Below are positions 55,831 to 64,000 of a stretch of 64,000 nt of DNA, in pieces. The position numbers and the translations under genes were made by a program. Where the stretch lies: contig CAKOON010000005.1 in NCBI GenBank assembly GCA_934098565.1, positions 1 to 64,000 on the forward strand, written 5' to 3'. This DNA is from an uncultured Bacilli bacterium (lineage in GTDB: Bacteria > Bacillota_I > Bacilli_A > RF39 > UBA660). A model generated the notes under the pieces. That model ran no database searches, was not told where the DNA came from, and saw only the letters and a program-made list of their open reading frames with translations. The number at the start of each line of letters is the position of its first letter. Position 1 is the first letter of the stretch.

Positions 55831-58800
55831 CTATTTTAAATAACTATCTATCTTACAAGATGAGTATTCACTATTTGAAGAAATATCAGCTAGGAATTGT
55901 GATTTATATTCACGAGATTCTTTACTTATAGAACTTGCACTATAGTCACCAAATCCTAAATCGATTATTTCTTGATTTTTGTTATATGTTTTAATTGCAT
56001 TCATACAAGCTGAATTCATAGTAATAGAGTATTCTAAGTACTTTTCATCATCAGCATAAATACCATCACCAACATCTTCAATTTGTTTAATGATATCACT
56101 TAAATTTTGTTTAGAACCATCAGTAGTATTTTCAACGCCAGAAGTTTTACCACTCCAGTTATAGCCTTTAGATGAATTACCATTAGGGAATAAGTCATAG
56201 TTAGATACAGTCTTTGTATAGAATTGTAAAGTACCATTATTACCAATTAAAGCAGAATTATTATTAGTAGTTATAGTTGTTTGAAGAGCACTATCTTCAC
56301 CATATAATTTAATACCTTGGCAATGAGTTTTACATACATTGTTATAAGTTTCATTGCTGGCTGGGACTTTAGTTGCTTCTACATAGCTACAACAAGTATC
56401 ACCATCTGCTAATAGTTTATTAATACAAGCATTAGCTTTATTTTCGTATTCTTCATATAACTTGTCATCTTTATTAGTATGAAGAAATAAATCTAAGTAA
56501 GATTTTTCATCATCATTTTGACAATCAGATGATTTTAAGATATCTTCACAACTTGGAATAACAGTATCTGGTTCTGCTTTAACTTCGTAGTTACATACAT
56601 ATTGGTTAGCAAGAAGTCCACTAACATAACCATTATTATCAACAATACGTCCTTGGGAATAAGTATTATTGTAGTACTGACCTAAGTTATTAATTTCAAT
56701 TTGATAACTGTATTTACCTGGCATTGTCGATAAAGCAATTGGATATACTAAACCTTCAGCTTTTTTCTCTGAACCATCAACTGTTACGATGTCAGTATTT
56801 TTAATAGCTTCATCACCAGTATCAACTAGGATTGGAGCTTCAGTTGTATCATTAAAGTTATTAGGATTTGTTACATAGATACCTTTATTAGAATATGTCC
56901 AATATGGTTGACTAGATTTATAATAAATAAATTTTTGGGAACCTTGACCATTAATACTTGAGACAACATCGTTTACTTTATTTAAGAAACCAGAAGTAGT
57001 TCCGCCGACTTTACCAGTAGCCCAAGTAGCGATATTAGATAGTAAACTTTGTAGGTTGAAACCAGCAATTGACACACCTGGATTACCATATCTTGAAATA
57101 GTAGCAACACGTTTAACATTACGGTATTTAACATTTTGACCATCTTGAACATGGGCAATTAACTTAGTAACAATTGAAGTCTCTAAACCTTTGAAGTCTC
57201 CTCTAGCAATAGATGAAGTAGCATCTTTAAAGACATTAGAAGTTCCTTTGTAACTTAAGTCATAAGCAATTGAACCTGGTATATAAGTATTAATTGAACC
57301 AGAAACATCATCATCTGATGATAAACCGAATAAATTGCATAGCTTTTCATTATTACTACAAATATTATTAGTAAATTCTTGAACAGCTGGAATTTCTTGA
57401 AGATTACTAAATAGTTGCCCAAGGACTTCTTTGTTATTATTAAAGAACTGAGCTACATCGTTTGAATTATTACCACTAAGAAGTGCAGCGGCGATGCTAC
57501 CAAGCATACCATCAGATGTTACACAGGTTCCATCCATAATGTTATTCCAGTCTTGGATTTTATTAATATCAACGTCTTTATAACAGTAATATGTTGAAAC
57601 ATCGGGACTTTCTTCTTTATTAATTGCTTTTAAAGTAATACTATTAGTTGTTTTGTTGTTCTTATTAGCAATGAATTCTAATAAGTTATTATTTTTATAG
57701 CCGTAAGTGAATGTTATCTCTGGGTCCATTTCATATTCTTTGTCCCAAATTGTACAAGCATTCATGTTTGTTGCTTTTTCTAAAAGGTCTGTACGATAAT
57801 TTTCATATTCGTCTTTATATTTACGCATTTGTTCTCTAATACTTGCTATATAGGCATAGTATGGACTAAATGTTCCTCTTAAGTAATAATAACCATCGAA
57901 AGCATAATCTAAAACATTAGAGATATCTTTTTCAGTTGAAGATAATATATCTTTGGCATCACCAACAGCCTGGAAGATTTCATTTACAGTTGAAAGAATA
58001 CTTGTGATATTATCTAAATTGCTGCTAAAACTTGAAGAATTAAGTTTTTTAATACTTTTTTTGGTTGGGTTTTTAAGCGATTCAGTAGCATTTTGGATGG
58101 CGTTAAATGTCACTTGAACATTACCAATAGCTTTGGTTGTAGTGTTAGCACTCTTTTTAAATGACTCGACACTTTTTCCTAAATTTTTATAATTGAAGTA
58201 AATACCAAAATACATGGTTTTCATTATATAACTATCCGGATCCATTATCCAAATTTTAATTTGATTTCCAGTGGTCTCCGCATTTACATGTTTAACTGTG
58301 TCTTTAACAAATTCTGAGCTTAGCTTAGTTTCATTAGTAGAAGCATCAGCAAATTTAAAGACATCTGTGTCATAGCTATAAGGTTGAGCTTTTTGGATAT
58401 TAAAGATTTTTACAGTTGATTGAGTAGCATCATTTACTCTAGTTACGCCTTCTTTTACAGCCGTTGAAGCTTGAGCATAAATTTGGCAAACGTCAGCACC
58501 AAGAACTCGTCCTAAATTACATAAGAAAGTTATAAAAGTTTTTCCAATAGCAGATACTGCGGCCGAGCCAAGACTTTTTAGGCTTGTTTTAGCTAGATTA
58601 CCGACTTCCTGCGCTATTGTATCTTTGATACTATCAATAGATTTACCGATTTTATCTTTATATTGTTCATATGAATCGCCAAATGATGTTTCTGCTGATT
58701 GCTTGAAGGCGTTAGTAATTGTATCAGAATTTAAATCACCACTAAGAAATTCTCCAGCAATGTAAGTTGCAAAACTTTCCATACTATTAGTAAAATTGCC

Positions 58801-61800
58801 TTGGATTCTCCAGAATTCTTCACCAGTAGAAACACCAAGAGCTTCACTAATAATTTTATCTCTAATTGTTGCTAATGATGATGACAGCTGGGTTTTAAAT
58901 TTTAACATAATATCGGTAGTATCAATTGGTGAAACATCACTTTGAACACGTTCATCAACTGGCTCTGTAACTATAGCTTGTCTAAATGAAGAATACTGAT
59001 TGATATAGTTATTATAAGCGTCTAACATTTTTTGCTTTGTATTAGCAGCTTCACTTAAATATTTAGTATTATCAATAGAAGTTGTAACACAAGTTCTTTG
59101 ACCGGCAACACCAACCGTTGCATGATAAACATTATCTAAATTTGTGGAAATATATCGGCCAGCATAAGTAACTCCTAGGTTACCTGGCATTTTAAAGGCA
59201 TAATCTTCTTTACAAACAATTTTACAATAGTCATTAGCAGTTTGAACAGTATATGAATTACCATTTGGGTCAGTAGCTTCTACCCCATTCTCACCAATTA
59301 TACATTTCTCCCAGTTAACGGTAAACGAACTAGTAATGGAATCCACTAGACCAGAAACCGAACCTAAATTAGTCGCATTCATAACTTGATCTTTAATAGA
59401 ACCTAAGTAATTTAGAACACCGTTTAACCCATCACCGGTTGAAGAAATTACAGTTTGAATGGTACTTGAAAATGATAAGATATTAGTCATTATTTGGTCC
59501 ATACCAGTGGCTTGAGCTAAATAATCAACTAAGTAAGATGAAGCTTTGGCAATATCTTTTAAACTAGAAGCAGAAGAGGCACTATCAACAGAGTTTTTAA
59601 GAGCTTCTAATAAATTTTTGGTATCAGTAGATATCTTAGTATTACTAGCAGCTTCATAAATTTCAGCCCACTCTTTTTTTACGTTATCATAGCCATTATC
59701 CGCAACGTTAACCATTGTTTCTAAGAATAGTTTAGATAAAACTTTGAAGTTATCTTGAGCAGTTCCATTAAAGTTAACATTGTTAAGGGCTTGACTTAAA
59801 AATCTAGCGGTCTGGTTTTGATTATTAGTATATAACGAATCTAAAAATTTCAATTCATTTTTGATATTCTTAGTAATATTTACTTTATCAGCAAAGTTAT
59901 AAAGTAAAGCACTTGAGTTCTTTAATCCACTTATAGATAAGCCATTTAGGCCAACATCCTTAAGTAATTGAACCATAGAAGTAGCATTACCAACTAAAGT
60001 TCTTAAATCCCCAATACTATTAATACCACTCATAACAGAATTAAATAAAGTTCCAGATTGCGTTCCTTCAATTAAATAGAAAACCGTTTCTGAATTAGTA
60101 CAAGGAAGAGCAAAAGTTGCACGACAAGTGTTTTCTTTTTTCTTACCCATATCAATTGGAATTTCTTCTACTTTTTCAGCAGCCCCATTATTGAATGCTA
60201 AGAATTTCTGATAATTTTTAGTACCGACTCCAGTATGAGTTTTAGTTGAAGTTAAAATCAAAATATTAGTTATGGACTTTTTAGAAACATAATTAGTAGT
60301 AACTCTAAGTTTAATAGAATCACTTTCGCCTAAAGATTGAGAAACATTCTTTTTAGTTACTTTAAATTTAGCAACAGTGTAGCCGCTAGAATCTCTAGTC
60401 CAGTCGCTTACAGTTGTAATGTCGGAGTCATCAATTGTTATAGTTGTCCCACCATCAGTAACAGCAGTAATCTTAAAGTTTTCTTTACTAGTTGCTTCCG
60501 TTATTAAGCGGTCATCATCACTTTTTAATTTAACGCTAAATGTTACTTCAAAACCGGTATTTGACTCAATTGTCTTTGGAGTTTCATACTCTACTTTGAA
60601 TTCTACTTCGTTCTCCGCTTTAGTAATAGGTTCATTGCCATTAGCAAACGCTGTTACATCATTGTAAACTTTTTGAAGCATAGAATCGGCTTTAGTAAAT
60701 TGTTTTTTGTTATAGCCATCGAAAGCTGCTCTTAATTCCGGACAATCGGCATAGTTACATGCTTTTCTAGGATTAGTAACAGAAATACCACCATTAACAA
60801 AGATTAACATTCTAGCAACGTTATTTAAAACGTAATCAGCATAATCTTCAGCTCTAGTACCACTTGTTCCAGAGGCACTTTTTATTTCATTATAATTTGT
60901 TTCATCAGCATACCAGTTAGAATATAAACGGTATAATCCACGCCATAGTTTAGAATCTTCTTTAATTATGGTATTTGGCTGGGAAACATATTTAACACCG
61001 GTTGATTCTGGTCCAGTAGCACCTGGATCAATACAGAAAGCTGTAATTGGCGTTGTTTTATCTTGGCCATCGCAAGTATAATATGTTTTGTAAACGTTAT
61101 AATAGTTATGGGCTCCTACTGGTGATTTGAATAAAGAATCATTTTTATAACTTCTTTCATCTCTGACTATAAATTGAGTGCAAGCATTTTTACCATAAGA
61201 ACTACTGCTATTAGCTTGACTAATAACTTCACCAGTTTCAGTATCTACAGTGGTTGCAGGTAAAGGTTCATTTAACTTTTCACAAGCATTTCTAGTAGTT
61301 GCTGATTTAGAAGTATCAGTTTGACGATACTTACTAGATTCAGCAGCTTCACTAGCTTTCATCCACTTATAAGTAGTAACATTATTTATTTTTACTTGAT
61401 AACAACTTTCAATATCATTATTGCTGCTACTTTGATCATTATTGCTTGAGCAAAAACTGCTTTCTACAGTTTGATTACGGCCACAGCTGCCAGTAGCAGT
61501 TTTATAATTTCCGGAAGGAAGTTTGCAACAAACATTTTTATTAGAATCACCATTATCGCTTAATTTTACTGTTATATAAATCAATGCCGTATCAACTTTA
61601 TTATTATAACTGTATTTAACTTGAGCAGAAATGCTATCTAACTTATTAGGCATTTTCTTAAGTTGGTCAGCAGTAACTTTAACTCTCAAAGTTATATCTG
61701 AAACATTCAAACCAGAGCCACTATTTTCGTAGCTAGTTTTATATGTTGCAATTTTATTTTCATCATACGTAATTGTAATATTAGATTCAAGAGTTATGGC

Positions 61801-61986
61801 ATTCTTATTAACGCCAAGGTCTTTGGCAATTAAATTTTTAATACCAATTCCTTGATTAATATACCCATCATTTTGAACATAAAGAGTTTGGCCAAGGGTT
61901 TTAGCCTCTGGGCTTAACATTTTAAAGTTAAAAGCAAAAATGCTTAATAATAAAATTAATATTACTTTTTTAATACTACTTTTCAT
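55831..61986 (-). CDS. Giant secreted protein (2051 residues)
   Basis: A signal peptide (residues 1-29) precedes an extracellular protein with many Cys pairs (SFCSSNN, CCSYVEA, CKTHC). Residues about 310-420 contain TAFCIDPGATG and later polar residues, reminiscent of a thioester adhesin domain, though I cannot confirm the partner Gln. Residues 600-1500 are long helical stretches rich in Ser/Asn/Thr. No LPXTG or C-terminal helix is seen, so the neighbouring membrane proteins or the Tad machine may hold or export it. It is probably the main surface product of the operon. Confidence 0.65.
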   Translation of the reverse strand: MKSSIKKVILILLLSIFAFNFKMLSPEAKTLGQTLYVQNDGYINQGIGIKNLIAKDLGVNKNAITLESNITITYDENKIATYKTSYENSGSGLNVSDITLRVKVTADQLKKMPNKLDSISAQVKYSYNNKVDTALIYITVKLSDNGDSNKNVCCKLPSGNYKTATGSCGRNQTVESSFCSSNNDQSSSNNDIESCYQVKINNVTTYKWMKASEAAESSKYRQTDTSKSATTRNACEKLNEPLPATTVDTETGEVISQANSSSSYGKNACTQFIVRDERSYKNDSLFKSPVGAHNYYNVYKTYYTCDGQDKTTPITAFCIDPGATGPESTGVKYVSQPNTIIKEDSKLWRGLYRLYSNWYADETNYNEIKSASGTSGTRAEDYADYVLNNVARMLIFVNGGISVTNPRKACNYADCPELRAAFDGYNKKQFTKADSMLQKVYNDVTAFANGNEPITKAENEVEFKVEYETPKTIESNTGFEVTFSVKLKSDDDRLITEATSKENFKITAVTDGGTTITIDDSDITTVSDWTRDSSGYTVAKFKVTKKNVSQSLGESDSIKLRVTTNYVSKKSITNILILTSTKTHTGVGTKNYQKFLAFNNGAAEKVEEIPIDMGKKKENTCRATFALPCTNSETVFYLIEGTQSGTLFNSVMSGINSIGDLRTLVGNATSMVQLLKDVGLNGLSISGLKNSSALLYNFADKVNITKNIKNELKFLDSLYTNNQNQTARFLSQALNNVNFNGTAQDNFKVLSKLFLETMVNVADNGYDNVKKEWAEIYEAASNTKISTDTKNLLEALKNSVDSASSASSLKDIAKASSYLVDYLAQATGMDQIMTNILSFSSTIQTVISSTGDGLNGVLNYLGSIKDQVMNATNLGSVSGLVDSITSSFTVNWEKCIIGENGVEATDPNGNSYTVQTANDYCKIVCKEDYAFKMPGNLGVTYAGRYISTNLDNVYHATVGVAGQRTCVTTSIDNTKYLSEAANTKQKMLDAYNNYINQYSSFRQAIVTEPVDERVQSDVSPIDTTDIMLKFKTQLSSSLATIRDKIISEALGVSTGEEFWRIQGNFTNSMESFATYIAGEFLSGDLNSDTITNAFKQSAETSFGDSYEQYKDKIGKSIDSIKDTIAQEVGNLAKTSLKSLGSAAVSAIGKTFITFLCNLGRVLGADVCQIYAQASTAVKEGVTRVNDATQSTVKIFNIQKAQPYSYDTDVFKFADASTNETKLSSEFVKDTVKHVNAETTGNQIKIWIMDPDSYIMKTMYFGIYFNYKNLGKSVESFKKSANTTTKAIGNVQVTFNAIQNATESLKNPTKKSIKKLNSSSFSSNLDNITSILSTVNEIFQAVGDAKDILSSTEKDISNVLDYAFDGYYYLRGTFSPYYAYIASIREQMRKYKDEYENYRTDLLEKATNMNACTIWDKEYEMDPEITFTYGYKNNNLLEFIANKNNKTTNSITLKAINKEESPDVSTYYCYKDVDINKIQDWNNIMDGTCVTSDGMLGSIAAALLSGNNSNDVAQFFNNNKEVLGQLFSNLQEIPAVQEFTNNICSNNEKLCNLFGLSSDDDVSGSINTYIPGSIAYDLSYKGTSNVFKDATSSIARGDFKGLETSIVTKLIAHVQDGQNVKYRNVKRVATISRYGNPGVSIAGFNLQSLLSNIATWATGKVGGTTSGFLNKVNDVVSSINGQGSQKFIYYKSSQPYWTYSNKGIYVTNPNNFNDTTEAPILVDTGDEAIKNTDIVTVDGSEKKAEGLVYPIALSTMPGKYSYQIEINNLGQYYNNTYSQGRIVDNNGYVSGLLANQYVCNYEVKAEPDTVIPSCEDILKSSDCQNDDEKSYLDLFLHTNKDDKLYEEYENKANACINKLLADGDTCCSYVEATKVPASNETYNNVCKTHCQGIKLYGEDSALQTTITTNNNSALIGNNGTLQFYTKTVSNYDLFPNGNSSKGYNWSGKTSGVENTTDGSKQNLSDIIKQIEDVGDGIYADDEKYLEYSITMNSACMNAIKTYNKNQEIIDLGFGDYSASSISKESREYKSQFLADISSNSEYSSCKIDSYLK

Positions 61987-62702
61987 TAAACAATTTCCTC
62001 CTTTCTCTTTTTATTTCGTAGATATATAAAGGTACCAGTACCACCAATTATTATCAAGATAACAATAGTAACTATAACCCAGTGTTTCTTAACAAAATTA
62101 GTAGTTTCTTCCAAGAAACCTTCTTTTCTAGTTTCATCATTAACACTTTTATGAGTCTTAGCATATTCATTAATACCATTAACAAAGTCAATATAAGCTA
62201 TATCATCAGCAGTCATAAATTCTTGACAATAAAAATAATCAGGATAATCACTACAAATTGATTCATTATAATACTGGTTAGCTCTTGGTACTGTAACATT
62301 TATCTGTCTAATAGCTTTCTTACCACACTCGGTATCAACCGGATAAATTGAAATAGTATATTCTTTAACTTTTCCCATACCCCCAGTAGAATAAGATACT
62401 TCCCCATCAGTTTCCGGATCATAATCAAGACGATATTTAGAACTATCATATTCTAAGATAACATAAATATCACTAGTTAAATTATAAACGTCAATCATGC
62501 CTAAGTATGAAGTTCCGGTTATCTCTTCCCCACTATCTGGGTCCGTACTCGTATAATTATAAGAATAAGGATAGCCCTTAGCAGTTACGGCCCCAGCCGC
62601 ATTATTAAGTTCAGCCTGGCGTTCTAAAGTACAATATTCTGCTTTTACTTTAGGAATAAAAAGTAAACTTAAGAGAAAAAATAGTAAATATTTTCTTTTC
62701 AT
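61986..62702 (-). CDS. Exported protein with C-terminal membrane anchor
   Basis: This 238-residue protein has a signal peptide (YLLFFLLSLLFIPKVKA), an extracellular beta-rich domain with a few Cys, and a C-terminal helix VIVTIVILIIIGGTGTFIYL followed by RNKKRKEE. Its stop overlaps the ATG of the giant gene, implying joint production. Confidence 0.7.
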   Translation of the reverse strand: MKRKYLLFFLLSLLFIPKVKAEYCTLERQAELNNAAGAVTAKGYPYSYNYTSTDPDSGEEITGTSYLGMIDVYNLTSDIYVILEYDSSKYRLDYDPETDGEVSYSTGGMGKVKEYTISIYPVDTECGKKAIRQINVTVPRANQYYNESICSDYPDYFYCQEFMTADDIAYIDFVNGINEYAKTHKSVNDETRKEGFLEETTNFVKKHWVIVTIVILIIIGGTGTFIYLRNKKRKEEIV

Positions 62703-62712
62703 GTTAACCTCC

Positions 62713-63588
62713 TTAGACGTTTTCCGATTTTATAAATCGATAATTTTTATCGAATGTATATTTGATAGATGGCATACCTTCAGTATTTTTACAATCTTCT
62801 AAAACACGACCATTAGATATATAAATTTCTGATAAAGTAGTTTCACAATAAACTTTTTCTTTAAAGGCACTATCGTAAACTCCATACTTCATATCACCAT
62901 CAAATTGCATGACATTAAAATAATACTTAACAGATATTTCATAGCCGCTAGAAGTCTTTTCCAAAGAACCTTTTTCACTTTCATAAGAACCATCAGCATT
63001 TTCATCATCAGAACCTTCTTCATCAGTATAATCAACCATACTTATCGGTATCATACATTCAGTATCATCGCAGATAACAGCATTTACTCCTCTAAAGAAG
63101 CCATCAGTTATAATTGTTTCTGGTTCCATTTTCAAATCTTTAAACTTAGCTGCTAAGGCTTTATTAATAAATTTTATGGATAATTTTACTGTACCTAACT
63201 CTGTATCTTCATCAAACATATTAGCACCAGCCATATATTTAATTAAATCCGAGTCATTAAAGAACATTCTACTTAAAGTATAAAGAATTTTTACATTAGT
63301 ATTGATATCATCAGAGTATGTAGCTCCCCAATAAATCTCATCAACAGTACCAGTAGTATCAGTACTGCCAATAAAGTCTTTAATGCTATCTTCATCAAAT
63401 GGTTTAATAGCATCTTTTAAGTAATTTTCAAACTCATTAGTAGTAGGATTATCTGGGGTTAATTCTTTATCTTTATGAGTTACTTTAAATACTACAAAGA
63501 TAATAAGTCCAATTAGAATTAGACCTATTAATATGGAAACTATTATTGTTTTTTTGTTTTTAAAATCCACTTTTAACTTATTTTTCAT
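62713..63588 (-). CDS. Membrane-anchored protein, first gene of the Tad operon
   Basis: This 291-residue protein has one N-terminal helix (about residues 15-36) and an acidic extracellular domain with a C-D-D-T-E-C pair that could form a disulfide. I do not recognise it. All genes from here to tadC are on the minus strand with small gaps. Confidence 0.65.
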   Translation of the reverse strand: MKNKLKVDFKNKKTIIVSILIGLILIGLIIFVVFKVTHKDKELTPDNPTTNEFENYLKDAIKPFDEDSIKDFIGSTDTTGTVDEIYWGATYSDDINTNVKILYTLSRMFFNDSDLIKYMAGANMFDEDTELGTVKLSIKFINKALAAKFKDLKMEPETIITDGFFRGVNAVICDDTECMIPISMVDYTDEEGSDDENADGSYESEKGSLEKTSSGYEISVKYYFNVMQFDGDMKYGVYDSAFKEKVYCETTLSEIYISNGRVLEDCKNTEGMPSIKYTFDKNYRFIKSENV

Positions 63589-63691
63589 ACTTACACTTAT
63601 CCTTCTCTATCTTAACTAATATAAGAATAACATTTTTTTTCCAAAAAAACAATTTAATATTACAAAAATGGCTATTTTTTTGCTAGTCTAA

Positions 63692-63720
63692 TTGACTTTA
63701 GGAAACGAATATGGTAAATT
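63692..63720 (+). promoter_or_regulatory. Promoter of rpsD
   Basis: TTGACT (63692-63697), a 17-bp spacer and TAAATT (63715-63720) with a TG extension form a good sigma-A promoter. Confidence 0.75.
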
Positions 63721-63736
63721 ATTCTTGCGTTTAATT

Positions 63737-63799
63737 GGCAGTGCCTCTAGTTTATAGACGTGTCTATCCCAGTTATGGTTATAAGTATCTATGACTGCC
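63737..63799 (+). ncRNA. Probable ribosomal protein S4 leader
   Basis: The rpsD 5' UTR of about 155 nt begins with a closing stem GGCAGT (63737-63742) / ACTGCC (63794-63799) around a compact structured segment. Bacillota rpsD genes are commonly autoregulated by S4 binding such a leader. Assignment is by position and shape. Confidence 0.55.
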
Positions 63800-63884
63800 T
63801 AAAGAGAAAATATCTAGATAGACTCCCCTAGAAATAAAAGGTATTCTAAGTAAAAGCAAAATATATGGAAAGGAGAATTATTTT

Positions 63885-64000
63885 ATGGCAAGATATACTG
63901 GTGCTCAATACAAAAAATCTCGTCATCTTGGTTTCTCTACTTTAGAAAATGGTAAAGAACTTGCAAGAAGACCTTATGCTCCTGGTATTCATGGACAAGA
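63885..64000 (+). CDS. rpsD: Ribosomal protein S4 (5' part)
   Basis: The start MARYTGAQYKKSRHLGFST and RRPYAPGIHGQ are the conserved beginning of bacterial S4. The gene runs off the window end after 38 complete codons. ATG follows AAAGGAG. S4 nucleates small-subunit assembly. Confidence 0.95.
   Translation, partial: MARYTGAQYKKSRHLGFSTLENGKELARRPYAPGIHGQ

Overview
The window is a chromosomal segment of a low-GC Gram-positive bacterium. Most genes have good Shine-Dalgarno sites, ATGA start/stop overlaps show TGA used as a stop codon, and core genes pcrA, ruvB, ruvA and rpsD are present. A sortase, a VanZ-like protein, a cpsBCD capsule module and a Tad-type secretion operon point to a monoderm Bacillota lineage, probably an uncultured host-associated one. 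I cannot fix the genus from sequence alone.

Positions 1-12,035 hold an unusual diversity-generating retroelement (DGR). On the minus strand lie avd (Avd-like accessory protein), a DGR-type reverse transcriptase, and a secreted or surface target protein whose C-terminal C-type-lectin-like domain carries the variable repeat (VR, 8470-8582). Downstream of the target, instead of one template repeat (TR), there are 14 TR-like units in about 8 kb. Nearly all carry a TATAAT-like -10 box, a shared structured 3' domain and a hairpin terminator. The unit with core 4799-4911 is the template of the present VR: the two 113-bp segments differ at 13 positions, and all 13 are adenines of the template. The other 13 units encode different frameworks of the same fold. 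Three convergent copies of an Rpn/PDDEXK_2 nuclease gene, one of them broken, are interspersed in the array. I read this as a multi-template DGR able in principle to combine cassette choice with adenine mutagenesis.

Positions 12,071-25,087 hold a membrane thioredoxin-like protein with an ABC-2 exporter, a hypothetical protein, a degenerate ADP-ribosylglycohydrolase-like protein at the end of a cpsC-cpsD-cpsB operon, a 39-residue membrane microprotein, a VanZ-like protein, a sortase, a secreted protein, an Mrr-type nuclease and a surface protein.

Positions 25,293-36,266 are a surface polysaccharide locus: a GT4 transferase, a Wzy-like polymerase, two paralogous GT4 transferases, a pyruvyl transferase, a flippase and a ferredoxin/FrhB-like protein. 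A two-gene HEPN/DUF4145-like cassette follows, then a divergent priming sugar-phosphate transferase.

Positions 36,431-46,826 carry a PIN-like protein, small hypotheticals, a sugar nucleotidyltransferase, pcrA, a large coiled-coil protein, ruvB, a 5'-nucleotidase and ruvA. Positions 47,119-49,980 hold a compact Fic - PD-(D/E)XK-like - membrane protein operon behind a consensus promoter with a palindromic operator. Positions 50,339-63,588 are a Tad-like operon (TadC, TadB, TadA, two CpaB-like proteins, a pseudopilin-like protein, a 2051-residue secreted protein and two membrane proteins). The window ends in the start of rpsD on the plus strand behind a probable S4 leader.
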